Shown: positions 9,332-20,400 of the stretch, piece by piece
Layout: each line of letters starts with the position of its first letter
How positions within the stretch are numbered: the first letter of the stretch is position 1
NCBI GenBank assembly: GCA_036939355.1
Contig: JALLAP010000410.1
Location: 1-30,211, forward strand
Direction of reading: 5' to 3'
Source of the DNA: Thalassiosira profunda
Taxonomy: Eukaryota; Bacillariophyta; Thalassiosirophyceae; Thalassiosirales; Thalassiosiraceae
DNA: 30,211 bases
Position numbers and translations under genes: made by a program
The notes under the pieces: generated by a model
The model's input: only the letters and a program-made list of their open reading frames with translations
Databases searched by the model: none
What the model was told of the DNA's origin: nothing

Positions 9332-9680
9332 AGCCGGTTGTTGGATTCACTCCAGCTTTTTATGTCTTTGGGGGCAAGCAAACATGCCCTGCTGCTTCGA
9401 TAGGTAGCCTAAGCGTTGGATGCGAGGTAGCCCTGGAGGGAGGAGGAACATTCTTGAGGAGGAACATTCTTGAGGAGACGCTCCTAATGCAAGGGACTAC
9501 ACTAGCGAGGGTTTCTGATCGAAGGGATCCGATTTTGTTCAGACTATCTAATGCATTTACAACTCTAAACCCCCCAATCTTTGCACACAGAACCCGCCCA
9601 TCGGCCCGATTCGCTCCACGTCAAATGTCACATCCTCCCACGTACTCCGTCCCATCTCCATCCCCACTCTCATTCTCGGT
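9332..9680. other. Convergent 3' intergenic region
   Basis: This 349-bp stretch lies between the stops of the BTB gene (plus) and the ApaG gene (minus), so it holds two 3' UTRs. It contains a 16-bp tandem duplication (listed separately). No supported gene. Confidence 0.5.
9441..9472. repeat. 16-bp tandem direct repeat (two copies)
   Basis: AGGAGGAACATTCTTG occurs twice back to back at 9441-9456 and 9457-9472, followed by AGGAG, the start of a third partial copy. It lies in the non-coding stretch between two convergent genes, consistent with replication slippage. Confidence 0.9.
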
Positions 9681-12161
9681 TCATTCGGGAAGGATGAAGT
9701 GGAAGGCGCCCAGCTCGGCCTTCAAGGGCGTGGAGCTGATCGGGGTCTTTCCATCCTCGCCGAGCCGGACAAAGTTGTACTCCCCGCTCATCCGCGCCAC
9801 GACCTTCGTCTTGTCCAGCATGGGACGCACGCTCAACGGCGCCGTGGACGTGTACTCGAAGCTCTCGCCGGGCTTCAACACGGGCTGGCGTCCCGTCACC
9901 CCCGGACCCTGGACCACGTCCTTCGTCGCCGATCCGACCGTCTGGATCTCGAACCGACGGCTCACAAGCTGGATGGAGTTCTCCGATCCCTCGTTCGTGA
10001 TCCGGACGTTGTACGCGAAGCAGTGCTTGTCCAGCGCGGCGTCCGAGCGCTCGGGCCGGTACGTGCTGGTGACGGCCACGCGGCAGTCGGACGTGAGGGT
10101 GTCGCTCGAGTCGTTGGGGCTGGGCGACGTGGGGATGTTTCCGGAGGTCATGTCCGGATCGCCGGGGAGGCTCGAGGCGGGGCTCGAGGAGGAGGTGGAG
10201 GGGGCGGTGGTTGCGTCCGTGGCAGCGGGAGGCGTCGACGCCGCGGTGCCCGACGAAGCAACCGTGGTGGTCTTGACGGCGTCGTCCTCGTCCTCGTCTT
10301 CGTCGTCGTCATCGTCCGAGGGCCTCACAGGCTTGACCCTCTGCTCCTCCGGGAAGACGAAGTGGAACGTGGCCAACTCGGCACCGGCCTCGCCCTGTCC
10401 CCCATTGGCCTGCTCGTCGGTGGCAGTCTCCTGCCCCTCGCCCAGAATGCAGTACCGGTACTCGCCAGACATCCGGGCAGCAATCTGCGTGGTGCCAATG
10501 GGGCGCACACTGAGCGGCGCCGTGGAGGTGTACTCGAAGACCTCGCCCGGCTTGAGCACCGGCTGCCTTCCCGTCACGCCCTCGCCCTGGACCACATCCT
10601 TCATGGAGCTGCCCACCGTCTGGATCTCAAACCTCCTACTGAGCAGCTGCACCGTGTCCGTGGGGGAGTCGTTGGTGATGCGCACCGTGTACTGGAAGCA
10701 GTGCTTCCGCATGGGAGGATCGGAGTTCTCGCTGTTGTACGCCGAGGTAACCTCCACGGTCAGAGGTCCCGTGGTCGAAGTGGACCCCTCGTTGATCTCC
10801 ACGCCGTCGTCGATCTCGCCGCGCGTCACGTCGGCATCGCCGGGGAGGCGGGGACGGCCGCTCCCGTCGTTCTTCATGGCCTCGGCCCGCGCCTGGGCGG
10901 CCTTGGACATGGGACGGCCCTCGGACTCCTCGGCCGGCGGGGCCTCCTCCCCCGCCAACGCCAGGTCGTCCTCCTCGTCGTCCTCGAACAAATTGGACAT
11001 CCGCTTCAGATCGGTCACAAAGTCCTTCATCGTGTTGTCGACGAACTCCGACTGCTTGTCCATGTACCCCACCTCGTCCTCGCTCGTCGCCCCCAGCCGT
11101 TTCATCAGCTCCTCCCGCTTCTTCTCGTACTCTTTGGTGTCCTCCTTCATCATCTCGGCGTACTGCGCGTTCCGGGCGTCCTGGTCCATGATCCCCCGGA
11201 GGTAGGCCTCCTCCCTCTGCCGGGCGATCTCGGCAATCTCGGCCAGGTCCGACTCCTGCTTCATGGGCGAGTCGAGCTTGGCCATCTCCTTCCGCACGGC
11301 CTCCTTTCGGAATTCCTCCTTGGCCTCGTCCTCCATCGCCGCCTGCCGGTCGATCATCTTCTCGAGGCGGTCGTTGGAGAGGTTCATCCCGATGACCTCC
11401 GTGCGGAGGACGTACCCCCGGGGATGGTCGGCGAACTTGACCAGCTGGGGAGGAGGGCCGCCCACCTTGGCAATCAGGGCCTTGACGGTATCGACCTCCT
11501 CCGTCTCGTACTTGATGGCGTCCCCCAGCCGCTCGTTGAGGGAAAACCACGGATCCGAGTTCTCCCGCGCCTCGGCCTCGGCCGCCGCCTCCGCGGCCGC
11601 GAGCAAATCCCCCTGCCTCCGGAGGGTGGGCACGTCGTTCTGGCGCAGCCGGCGGATGACGTTCAAGTTCTCCTCCCGTTCGGTCTCGCTCATCGTCTGC
11701 CCCCGCGCGGCAATGTCCTCGTCGCTCAGGAGCTTCGCCTCGGCCAGCTGCTCCTGCACCGGGGCCTTCCCCGCGTCCCACCCGTACTTTCCCGGCCGCG
11801 GCTTGATGTACGGGTTGGGATCCCACGGGTCGATGTCGATGTCCCGTCCGATCTTGGCCATGAATTTCTCCTTCTCGGCCGCGTAGGCGGCGTAGGGATC
11901 GAGGCCGGAGCCGGCGGGGGCGGGCGCCTCCTCCTCCGCGTCTCCTGCACCGGACTCGCCGCCGCTAGAGTCGTCGCCGGGGGGACGCTCGATCATGCCC
12001 CCGCCGACCATGGAGAGGCAGGTGCCGCCGGTGACGGTGCATGCAGTATTTTGGGATGCAGCAGATGGAGCGGCAGTGCGGTGCAGGTGCGCCGTCGGGG
12101 CGAAGGCGTGCACCGCCGGGGTGGAGGAGAGGGCGGCGCCGAGGGCGAGGGAGAGCTTCAT
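9681..12161 (-). CDS. Plastid-targeted protein with two tandem ApaG (DUF525) domains
   Basis: Single exon; 826 residues from the ATG at 12161. An in-frame ATG 13 codons upstream exists, but the presequence is only sensible from 12161. The N-terminus MKLSLALGAALSSTPAVHA then FAPTAHLH is a diatom plastid presequence with cleavage just before the Phe. Residues about 60-430 are charged, helical and coiled-coil-like (EEFRKEAVRKEMAKLDS, KEYEKKREELMKRLG). Two ApaG domains follow, at about 467-605 and 692-823. Each has HCF.Y.VRITN, SRRFEIQTVGS, VTGRQPVLKPGE and FEYTSTAPLSVRP, then MSGEY. They are joined by an acidic linker (D/E run encoded at about 10280-10320) and a T/S/A-rich stretch. ApaG folds are immunoglobulin-like, occur in bacterial ApaG and in FBXO3 and POLDIP2, and are thought to bind proteins or nucleotides. 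The stromal function is unknown. A perfect TGACGTCA lies about 260 bp upstream. Confidence 0.85.
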   Translation of the reverse strand: MKLSLALGAALSSTPAVHAFAPTAHLHRTAAPSAASQNTACTVTGGTCLSMVGGGMIERPPGDDSSGGESGAGDAEEEAPAPAGSGLDPYAAYAAEKEKFMAKIGRDIDIDPWDPNPYIKPRPGKYGWDAGKAPVQEQLAEAKLLSDEDIAARGQTMSETEREENLNVIRRLRQNDVPTLRRQGDLLAAAEAAAEAEARENSDPWFSLNERLGDAIKYETEEVDTVKALIAKVGGPPPQLVKFADHPRGYVLRTEVIGMNLSNDRLEKMIDRQAAMEDEAKEEFRKEAVRKEMAKLDSPMKQESDLAEIAEIARQREEAYLRGIMDQDARNAQYAEMMKEDTKEYEKKREELMKRLGATSEDEVGYMDKQSEFVDNTMKDFVTDLKRMSNLFEDDEEDDLALAGEEAPPAEESEGRPMSKAAQARAEAMKNDGSGRPRLPGDADVTRGEIDDGVEINEGSTSTTGPLTVEVTSAYNSENSDPPMRKHCFQYTVRITNDSPTDTVQLLSRRFEIQTVGSSMKDVVQGEGVTGRQPVLKPGEVFEYTSTAPLSVRPIGTTQIAARMSGEYRYCILGEGQETATDEQANGGQGEAGAELATFHFVFPEEQRVKPVRPSDDDDDEDEDEDDAVKTTTVASSGTAASTPPAATDATTAPSTSSSSPASSLPGDPDMTSGNIPTSPSPNDSSDTLTSDCRVAVTSTYRPERSDAALDKHCFAYNVRITNEGSENSIQLVSRRFEIQTVGSATKDVVQGPGVTGRQPVLKPGESFEYTSTAPLSVRPMLDKTKVVARMSGEYNFVRLGEDGKTPISSTPLKAELGAFHFILPE

Positions 12162-12943
12162 TTTTTTGCAATGCACCGTTTTGGTAGGCAAATTGGACAC
12201 AAGATGTGCACCGACAGGTCAGTGGATGGATCCGCCGCGCTGCAAATATTATGGGGCTGCTTGGGTTGCTCCGATCAATGGATGTTTGTCATTGGCCGCC
12301 AGAATTTATGGGAGCGGCCGGCACGCCATGTTGTCGTCGCGGGGGGGACTGCTTTTTGCGGTGACGAGGAGAGATTTCAGAAGATCTTTTCGGGTTCCTA
12401 CGTAGAAATATACTACGTGACGTCAGCAGTGCCGAACAGGCCGAATTCTGGTGACACAGCACAGCTGTTGCAAAAGCAAGCAAGCCGAGGAGATCGAGAG
12501 AGTGTTGTTGTCTTCACCGTACAATATCTACCGCACCAGCCCCTCCAGTCCAAGCCTTTGTGCAGCCAATGCTACTTGCTATCTCTAATTGTGCTGGCAG
12601 TCAAGAGGTAGTATGAATCCAGGGCAGGTTGGTGCATGTGACTTGCGGTGGTGCGGTGTGACAAAAAGCCTCAGTTGATACTGCCCGAGCAAAGCCAAAC
12701 CAGGCATCGGAATCTTCTCCATTGAGTTTTAGATTACCGCTAGCCTCGATGCAAGTGAATTGGCCTCTGGCGGCAGTGTATCACTCCTCTTCCACATGGT
12801 TGCCCGTAATCTACATGCATCAGAAGTGATGCACATAGCCTCTCTGACACCTTTCCCCGCATACTATCACAGAGTGTCTCAGTTCAAACCTCAACTCATT
12901 TGGGGATTGTCCAAAGCTCCATGCGATACCCAAACACCCGTGC
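12162..12943. promoter_or_regulatory. Promoter region of the ApaG gene and 3' region of the FKBP gene
   Basis: This 782-bp non-coding stretch lies between two minus-strand genes: 5' of the ApaG-repeat gene and 3' of the FKBP gene. The half near the ApaG start contains TTCCTACGTAG at 12395-12405 and a full CRE palindrome at 12418-12425. No coding frame with local codon bias is seen. Confidence 0.5.
12395..12425 (-). promoter_or_regulatory. CRE palindrome plus ACGTAG-word cluster upstream of the ApaG gene
   Basis: TTCCTACGTAG (12395-12405) is the reverse of the CTACGTAGGAA word found elsewhere in the window. CTACG at 12414-12417 leads into TGACGTCA (12418-12425), a perfect bZIP/CRE palindrome. 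In diatoms, TGACGT-type elements are known to drive CO2/cAMP- and light-responsive genes through bZIP factors. The position, about 230-265 bp before the ATG of a plastid protein gene, fits a regulatory site. Function here is inferred. Confidence 0.5.
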
Positions 12944-13633
12944 TTAGTCGCCAATTATGTCGATCAGTTCCTGCTCCTTTCCGGGCAGACCCACCATCTC
13001 CACGTCGAACGTTATCTCAGCATTGCTCGGGATACGCGGCTTTCCGGCGGACGCGGGGCGGCCCTTGGGTCCAAAGGCAAGGTTTCCCTGCAAAGTTGGA
13101 ACAATCATCGATTGGTTTGCAAGGAACACGAGGTTAGATTGCCAGCTCAATATCAAAAGAGTAGGTAGCACACATGATATGCTCCAACTGCAAACTCCAC
13201 TCACCGGCACGGTCAGCACCCATCGATCTCCCACCCGCATTTTCGGCAGCACCTCCTCGACCCCCTTGATCAAGCCCCCGCTCCCCACGCGGGTGTAGTA
13301 CGGCTCGGGCGTGTCGAAGATGTCGTCGATCTTGTTCTCGCCGGCGAAGGCCGCGAAGCGGATGGCCGCCAGCTCGCCGACCTGGGGCGCGGGGCCCTTG
13401 CCGGCTTTGGTCACCTTGATGCCTACGCCCGACGGGGTCACCTCGTCGGCGAACGCCGGGAGGGTGACGCTGGCGGCGGACGCCGCGGCGATGCCGACGG
13501 CGGCGACGTCGCGGAGGAAGTCTGATCGGGAGGATTGCGCCGCGAGGGCGGTGGTGCGCGGCCGTTGGGACGGGGCGACGAACGCCGCGACGGGCGCCGC
13601 CAGGGCGGCAACGAGGAGGCAGGTCGACTTCAT
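12944..13633 (-). CDS. FKBP-type peptidyl-prolyl isomerase, plastid/thylakoid lumen; one intron
   Basis: Exons 13633-13205 and 13087-12944; intron 13204-13088 (117 nt, GTGAGT...TTTGCAG, phase 0). The spliced product is 190 residues. The ATG at 13633 opens a signal peptide (MKSTCLLVAALAAPVAA) followed by FVAPSQRP, a diatom plastid presequence. A second hydrophobic stretch, about residues 40-62 (FLRDVAAVGIAAASAAS) and ending AFADE, looks like a thylakoid-transfer signal. The FKBP domain covers about 75-180: GVGIKVTKAGKG, VGSGGLIKGVEEVLPKMRVG, then across the splice WVLTVP/GNLAFG and IPSNAEITFDVEMVGL. The pocket Trp of canonical FKBPs is Val here (LIKGVEEV), and the usual pocket Tyr of the YG pair is Phe (AFG). 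Isomerase activity may therefore be weak, as is known for many lumenal FKBPs, which act as assembly factors. The intron is read-through compatible. Confidence 0.9.
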   Translation of the reverse strand: MKSTCLLVAALAAPVAAFVAPSQRPRTTALAAQSSRSDFLRDVAAVGIAAASAASVTLPAFADEVTPSGVGIKVTKAGKGPAPQVGELAAIRFAAFAGENKIDDIFDTPEPYYTRVGSGGLIKGVEEVLPKMRVGDRWVLTVPVSGVCSWSISCVLPTLLILSWQSNLVFLANQSMIVPTLQGNLAFGPKGRPASAGKPRIPSNAEITFDVEMVGLPGKEQELIDIIGD

Positions 13634-14168
13634 CGTGTCGGGGGCGCGGGCAGGAAATTTATGCTGGCGGAGGGAAGGCATGGTGGGAGGGCGCGCGGGT
13701 GAGGTGTCACGTTCGTGGCGGCGGCAAATCTTGAGCCAGAGCAGTGTGACGTAGGTAATTACGACGTACAACCTACTCTTACCTGGGTAACTTTACTTTC
13801 ACCTTTCACTGCACTGAACACCTGAGAAGGAAGCAAGCTCAAGTGCTCTCAACACCCTCTCTTCCTTCTTCTCATCGTCCAGTCTGCTTGAGCAGTGGTA
13901 TAATAAGGCGCAGGTAGTGAGCGCTGGCTGAGCTGAGTCCAATTGCAGTGGAACTCCTACTTTTTGGGTTACGAGACGAGCTTGTTTGCAAGCCACAGTC
14001 ATTCCACGAACTTTCCCGCTATTGTTGTTATTGACGTGCAGGTAACACTTTTTAAGCATCCACGGTCACCAGGTCCCATCTATCTAGGCACAATCTCTCG
14101 CTCATTTCATCATTCTGCTGCCCAACCAAGATCTCCATCCACAAACTTTCAACACTCAAGCAAATTGT
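13634..14168. promoter_or_regulatory. FKBP promoter region and GAPDH 3' region
   Basis: This 535-bp stretch lies between the FKBP start and the GAPDH stop, both on the minus strand. TGACGTAGGTAATTACGACG begins at 13748, about 115-135 bp before the FKBP ATG. It combines a CRE half-site (TGACGT) with the ACGTAGG word. No supported gene. Confidence 0.45.
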
Positions 14169-15476
<1,308 letters not shown>

Positions 15477-15553
15477 CTACATTTTGGCTACAGCGGATCT
15501 TTGGACCGCTTTTGAGCAGCTTTTTGCTGTCACGGACGAATGTCAGACGGGTT

Positions 15554-15570
15554 CACGTAGGAATTGGTAC
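15554..15570. promoter_or_regulatory. Second CACGTAGGAATT copy
   Basis: CACGTAGGAATTGGTAC shares CACGTAGGAAT with 15465-15475. Allowing one extra T, it also shares CACGTAGGAATTTGGTA with the reverse strand at 27064-27080. It lies about 220 bp upstream of the GAPDH ATG. Confidence 0.4.
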
Positions 15571-15824
15571 CCATGAGATTCAGGAAGCGAACCCCTCTCA
15601 AAAAAGTTGCAAAGCCGCATGCAAAAGAGAGAGGAGAGCGCCGAGAGAAGAGGAAAGGAAGTTGTCAAGCCCAAGACCCCCCGCCAGCCATCCAGAACAA
15701 AGCAAGCTGACAACACGAAGACGGAGAGCTGAGGGGACACCCCGCGCTCATAATTTGCAGCAAAGGCACCAAAAAGAAGAAGCAGCAGTGCATCATCAGT
15801 AGCAGCATACACATCAACAAAAAA

Positions 15825-17252
15825 ATGAGCAGCAGCGCGGCGTCCACCCTCCTCAACGTCGCCCGGAGCCACAGCGCCAGGGACGTGATGGAATTCACGG
15901 CCGCGAAGCGGGCGAAGCAGCTCGAAAAGGCCCGCTCCTTCAGCGAGACCGAGGGGGCCAAGTCGGAGACGGTGATCGTGGTGGACTCGAAGCTTACCCC
16001 GCTGGAGGCGGCCACCCTCCTGTGGGAGAACAACATGTGAGTGTCAGCTTGTGTGGTGTTTGTTCTTGGTTGAGGATGATTTGTGCTGGTGTGCGTATGC
16101 ATAAAACTCTTTGATGGCTGGGCTCATTGCACCACAAGGTAGATGCCCGGCGAGATTTCAGAGTTGCATGCATCGTCCTCGGTTTACCCCGAGTATCTCG
16201 TTTTTTCATTGGATACTAGTTGCACATCTCGGTATCACCGCCGGATTTGTGAACGCTGCAGCTCGGAATGTTGATATGCCTTTCTACAAAGTAACTTGTG
16301 CTGATGCATCGTCTTCTTACCCTTCTTCCGCAACATACATAGCATGGGAGCACCGGTTTACGACGCAGATGCCAAAACGTACGTGGGAATGTTCGACACC
16401 CGCGACATTTTATCCTGCGTCACGGCCGCCCACCGCGAATTTCTGGCAATGGGCGGGCATCACACCCCCGGCGCTGATATCACCATACCCCACGACGTGG
16501 AGCTGCATCACAAGACGCAGAGCGAGCTGATGGCCAAGGCATTGCAGCACATCAAAATCAACACCAAGCCCCCGGCTCCGGGGGCGGTGACGGTGTCGTA
16601 TCTGGCAGCGCGGAATCCAATGTTGCCCTTTTTTACGAAGGACAGCACCCTCGTTGATATCTGCAGGGAGCTCGGAGCACGCAATAAACACAGAGTGCCC
16701 ATCACGGACTCGACGTCCGGTTCGCCCGTCTGCACTGGGATCGTCTCTCCATCGGGACTCGTGGCCTTCATTGCCAGCAAATGTCCTCCCGGATCGATGG
16801 ACGAAAAGATGAGCGACGCCGGCCTGAACTTTCGCAAGGAGGTTGTGCAGATTAACGACGAGGCGAGCGCCGCCAGCGCCTTCGAGCTGTTGGATTCCAG
16901 ACGATTGAGCGGGATTGCGGTGGTGGACGAGGATGGCAAGCTCATTGGGAACACCTCGGCCAGGGATATAAAGAATGCCGTGATGGACGCGGGACGAACG
17001 GGCATGGACATGGACATCATATCTTACCTCGCCAAGGTCCGGCAGAGCCAGATCGTAAAAGACGACAAATATCCGTCCTGCCACGTGCACGAAGACGCGA
17101 CGGTGGGTCACGTCGTGATGATGCTGGCCAAGACAGGATTCCACAGGGTGTTCGTAGTGGATGCCGGCATGAAGCCGATCGGCGTGGTGAGCTTTGCGGA
17201 TATCATCAACTTTTTCCTCGAGAAAGGTGAGGCGACAAATGGCGGAAAATAA
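15825..17252 (+). CDS. Four-CBS-domain protein (AMPK-gamma/SNF4-like); one intron
   Basis: Exons 15825-16036 and 16343-17252; intron 16037-16342 (306 nt, GTGAGT...ACATAG). The splice completes an Ile codon, reading LLWENNI/MGAPVYD inside the first CBS domain, exactly where the fold needs continuity. The product is 373 residues. The CBS motifs are: 1, VIVVDSKLTPLEAATLLWEN to YVGMFDTRDIL; 2, VSYLAARNPMLPFFTKDSTL to GIVSPSGLVAFIAS; 3, VVQINDEASAASAFELL to LIGNTSARDIKNAV; 4, SCHVHEDATVGHVVMMLAKT to PIGVVSFADIINFFL. Paired CBS domains bind adenine nucleotides, and four in a row is the arrangement of AMPK gamma. No targeting peptide is seen, so a cytosolic energy-sensing role is likely (inference). 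A stand-alone CBS protein unrelated to AMPK is the alternative. Confidence 0.9.
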
Positions 17253-17422
17253 AAACGATGCAGAGCCGTTTGGGCGCAGGTAGGCAGCTAACCAGGGGAA
17301 TGGCACAGGGTTCAGGATCATCAATGTTTAATATTATATGGCGGTTACATCACAACTAGACGTCTACCAGTTCCTACGGAGCTGAGAAAGGAGCAAGACA
17401 AACGAGATTTGGTTGAAGAATG

Positions 17423-20400
17423 CTACCGGTAGGCAGAAATGGGTAGCTCCGGGCTCAACATCAAATAGAGGATGAGTGTGGTTCCAATCGTTTGGACAGC
17501 GGCGTGAGCTCCGAATCGAACAGGTCCGATCCTGTTGTCGTCGCACAACTTTTGGGTCAACGATACTGTGCAAGCAAAGGACGTAACCATCACAACGAAC
17601 TGAACGGCATGGATGGTGCCCCAGTCAGCTGCAAATTGCGGGAGCCCGGATTTCATTTCCTCTGAAAATGGCAAATAGAAAGTCTCCGGCAGCCGAGCGA
17701 GGGTTAAGCCAAGTCTTGGGTGATGGAAAGTGTATTTGAGCGAGAGCGTGTATCAAAGAAGACCAAGTTGGAACCGAAACACTCACTCTCGCATCCCCAG
17801 TCCTAGCCAATAAGAAGTCAGCGACCCCCACGCGAGCGGGAGGTATCCGTACCCAATTTCCTGAATGCCAACCTTGACAGTCTTTCGTAGGATGCTCATG
17901 AATTCAAAGAGGTTCAACCTTCCTAGGCCGAGGACGTCGGCCTTGTCAAACAAAGCACTTGATTGCTCTTCTGTGAGAGGTCTCTTGAAATACCCGAGAT
18001 CTGACATCGTGGCGAACTCCTCCTTTGATATAAAGCCGTTTCCGTTCCGGTCTAGTCTATTGAAGATCTCCACGAATGTGAGAGACGTTTGGAGCTCGTT
18101 CTCTGCCTTGATGCTTCGATACGTTGGCCGCGACGGCTGCTCCGTCTCTTTGATGTCAAAGTACAACTCTTGTATCTCGTCAAATAGCGTTGAGACGGAT
18201 ATGTCACCACCTCCCCGCGCCAGGACATTCCTCAAAAGCTCGTGCTGTGCTTCCGGGATTCGGAGCCTCTGGAATGCTTCCTTCAGCTCCCAGTCAGCGA
18301 CAATGCCGTCTCCGTCAACATCAAACTCCTTCATTGTTTCGGCCAGATCGGTATCTTGGGCCACGAGAGACTCGTACAGATTGACGATCGCGTAGTTTTC
18401 TGCGGGTCTACGAGTCAACTCCCTCCGGAAGACATTCACAAGCGATTCCAAAGGCGCAGCGGCAGCGTCGGCCGCGTAGCTCAATGTGCCCGGAAACGCT
18501 AGTATCACAGCCGCAAGTGCTGCGTGTTGCGCGGAGGGCACATCAAAAGCAGGAGGTGCAGTTGCAATTGTTGGGTCCAGGCCCACATCTGTCAGTATCT
18601 TGGGCAGATAATGCAGAGCGACGCCGCCCTGCAGGATTGTCAAGATGCCTCCCAGCCAAAAGTTCGTCTCCACTTGCGATGGCGCTAAGAACTCCGGCTT
18701 CTGGAGCTGCTTGGGCAGAAACCATGGGAGGCCATAGTCTTGACCGAGCGGGCGCACGTTAAACTCTGGGGCTTCCCGTTCGCAGTTCTTGACGCAGCTC
18801 ATGCACATCACGCAATCGCCCATGTCTCTCAATTGGTTGTTCTTGAGGTCCATTGTGCATCCCTTAATGGCGTATGCATCGGCTGGATCCAGAGCAACCG
18901 AGCCACCCTTTTTGCACGACGTCGTTGTGCACCCGTCGCAGTTTGCTTTCCACGTCCGAACCTCGGTCATGGCGGCAGTTGCAAATATCTTATTCATTGC
19001 ACCGATGGGGCACAAGAACCGGCACCAAAGCCTCTTCTCGAATATTACGGAGTTTATGACAGCCCCAGCCGTTATGAGAAGCAAAAGGCAGGAGGACAGA
19101 ACGCCGTTCTGAGGCAGATCCCAAAGCTCCTCCCACATTAGGATGGCGTAGAAGAGACCAAAGGCGAATGCAGGGCCAGCCGTTTGGCCCCACTTGGGCC
19201 ACTTCCTCAGTTGCACGTCCATAGCAAGTGCGGCATCCTGTGCCAAGTTGCCGAATGCCATGAAGGGACAAATGGTGCACCAGATGCGCCCCAGAAACGG
19301 GAACACGAGCATGATGCCCGGCCACCAACCCGCCCAAAAGATCGTGAGTATCGCATTCTCATTTCTTGCCTGCGGTCCAAGCCAGAATAAGGTTGATCAC
19401 CACGAAGACCGGCGGCACGATGTATTTCAGCGTCTTGCCAAAGATCCAAGGAGACATGATGAACTGTCGCAGGAATGGGACATTGTAGAGCAGCCGGTTC
19501 CGTATCTTTTCATTGTTTGCGTTGATGAGCAGATGGCGCGGCTCGAGGGTGTTGGACGCGAAGGGATTCCACTTCCTTTCTGATGCGAGCAGCTTCAACG
19601 CATCAAAGAGCTCCGTGTCCAGTTCGGCATCCGCATCGATGGCCCACGAATGGTCGAGGAGGCGCTGTGTGGCTTCCTTGCTCAGCTTGACGTCGTTCAT
19701 TCCGAGGGTTTGCTCGATCTCCCGAATCTTGCACACCGAAATGTCCTTCAGATCCTTTGTTCGACTTTCGAAGGATGGCACCTTTATGAATATGGTATCA
19801 ACGGTGCCATCGTCCTGCCCACTCTTGAAGTAGTCTGGATCACGTTGCGTGCATCCGATGATGCGTGGCAGAAATGGCTTGGTTGCATTCTCAAATGTGC
19901 TGTAATACCTTCTCTGAATAAGGTCTGTCAGTGCATGCACCAACTCCTCCCGCCGATCGTAGCTCTCCCTGCTCTCCACATGCAACGACTGAAACCCCTT
20001 CAAGATGACAGTGGTATTCGCTTGCCCAGACAAATCGTCCAGCAGGCCCGGGTGGGCCTCGGTGCCGAGGACAGTGTCGATGAAATCGAGCGAGTCGTCC
20101 AGCGACAGTAGATGCACTTTGCTAGTCTGCCAGGACGGCAGGCGCGACGCGATTTCCTCCGCCAGTTCGCCCTTCCCCGATCCCCGCGGGCCGTGCAGGA
20201 TGATGGGCGCGGTGTTGTCGGGATCGTTCCAGATGGCCTGCACCTGCTTGCGAAGCTTGATCGCCTTGGGCGACGTGCCCACCATGATGGAGCAGGCATC
20301 TTGCGCTGGCAACCCTTCGCTGTTATCGTCCGCGCTGCCGACGGCTACGCTGTTGAGTGGTCGGCTTGGACGGAGAGTGGGGTAGTTCAACACCCGGCGG

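Noticed and set aside
9699..12611. A 970-codon plus-strand open frame opposite the ApaG gene
   Set aside because: Its product is a G/R/H/L-rich antisense shadow with no domain. The opposite strand has two ApaG domains and a plastid presequence.
17783..17786. TGA at 17783-17785 as the true stop of the AAA-FeS-EF-hand gene
   Set aside because: The TGA is part of a GTGAGT donor like the others in the window. Splicing to 17714 keeps phase and adds a coherent membrane-segment C-terminus.
19359..19399. A 31-40 nt intron explaining the frame break in the fusion gene
   Set aside because: Every GT..AG pair in range would remove the conserved segment before FWAGWW and is much shorter than the other introns.
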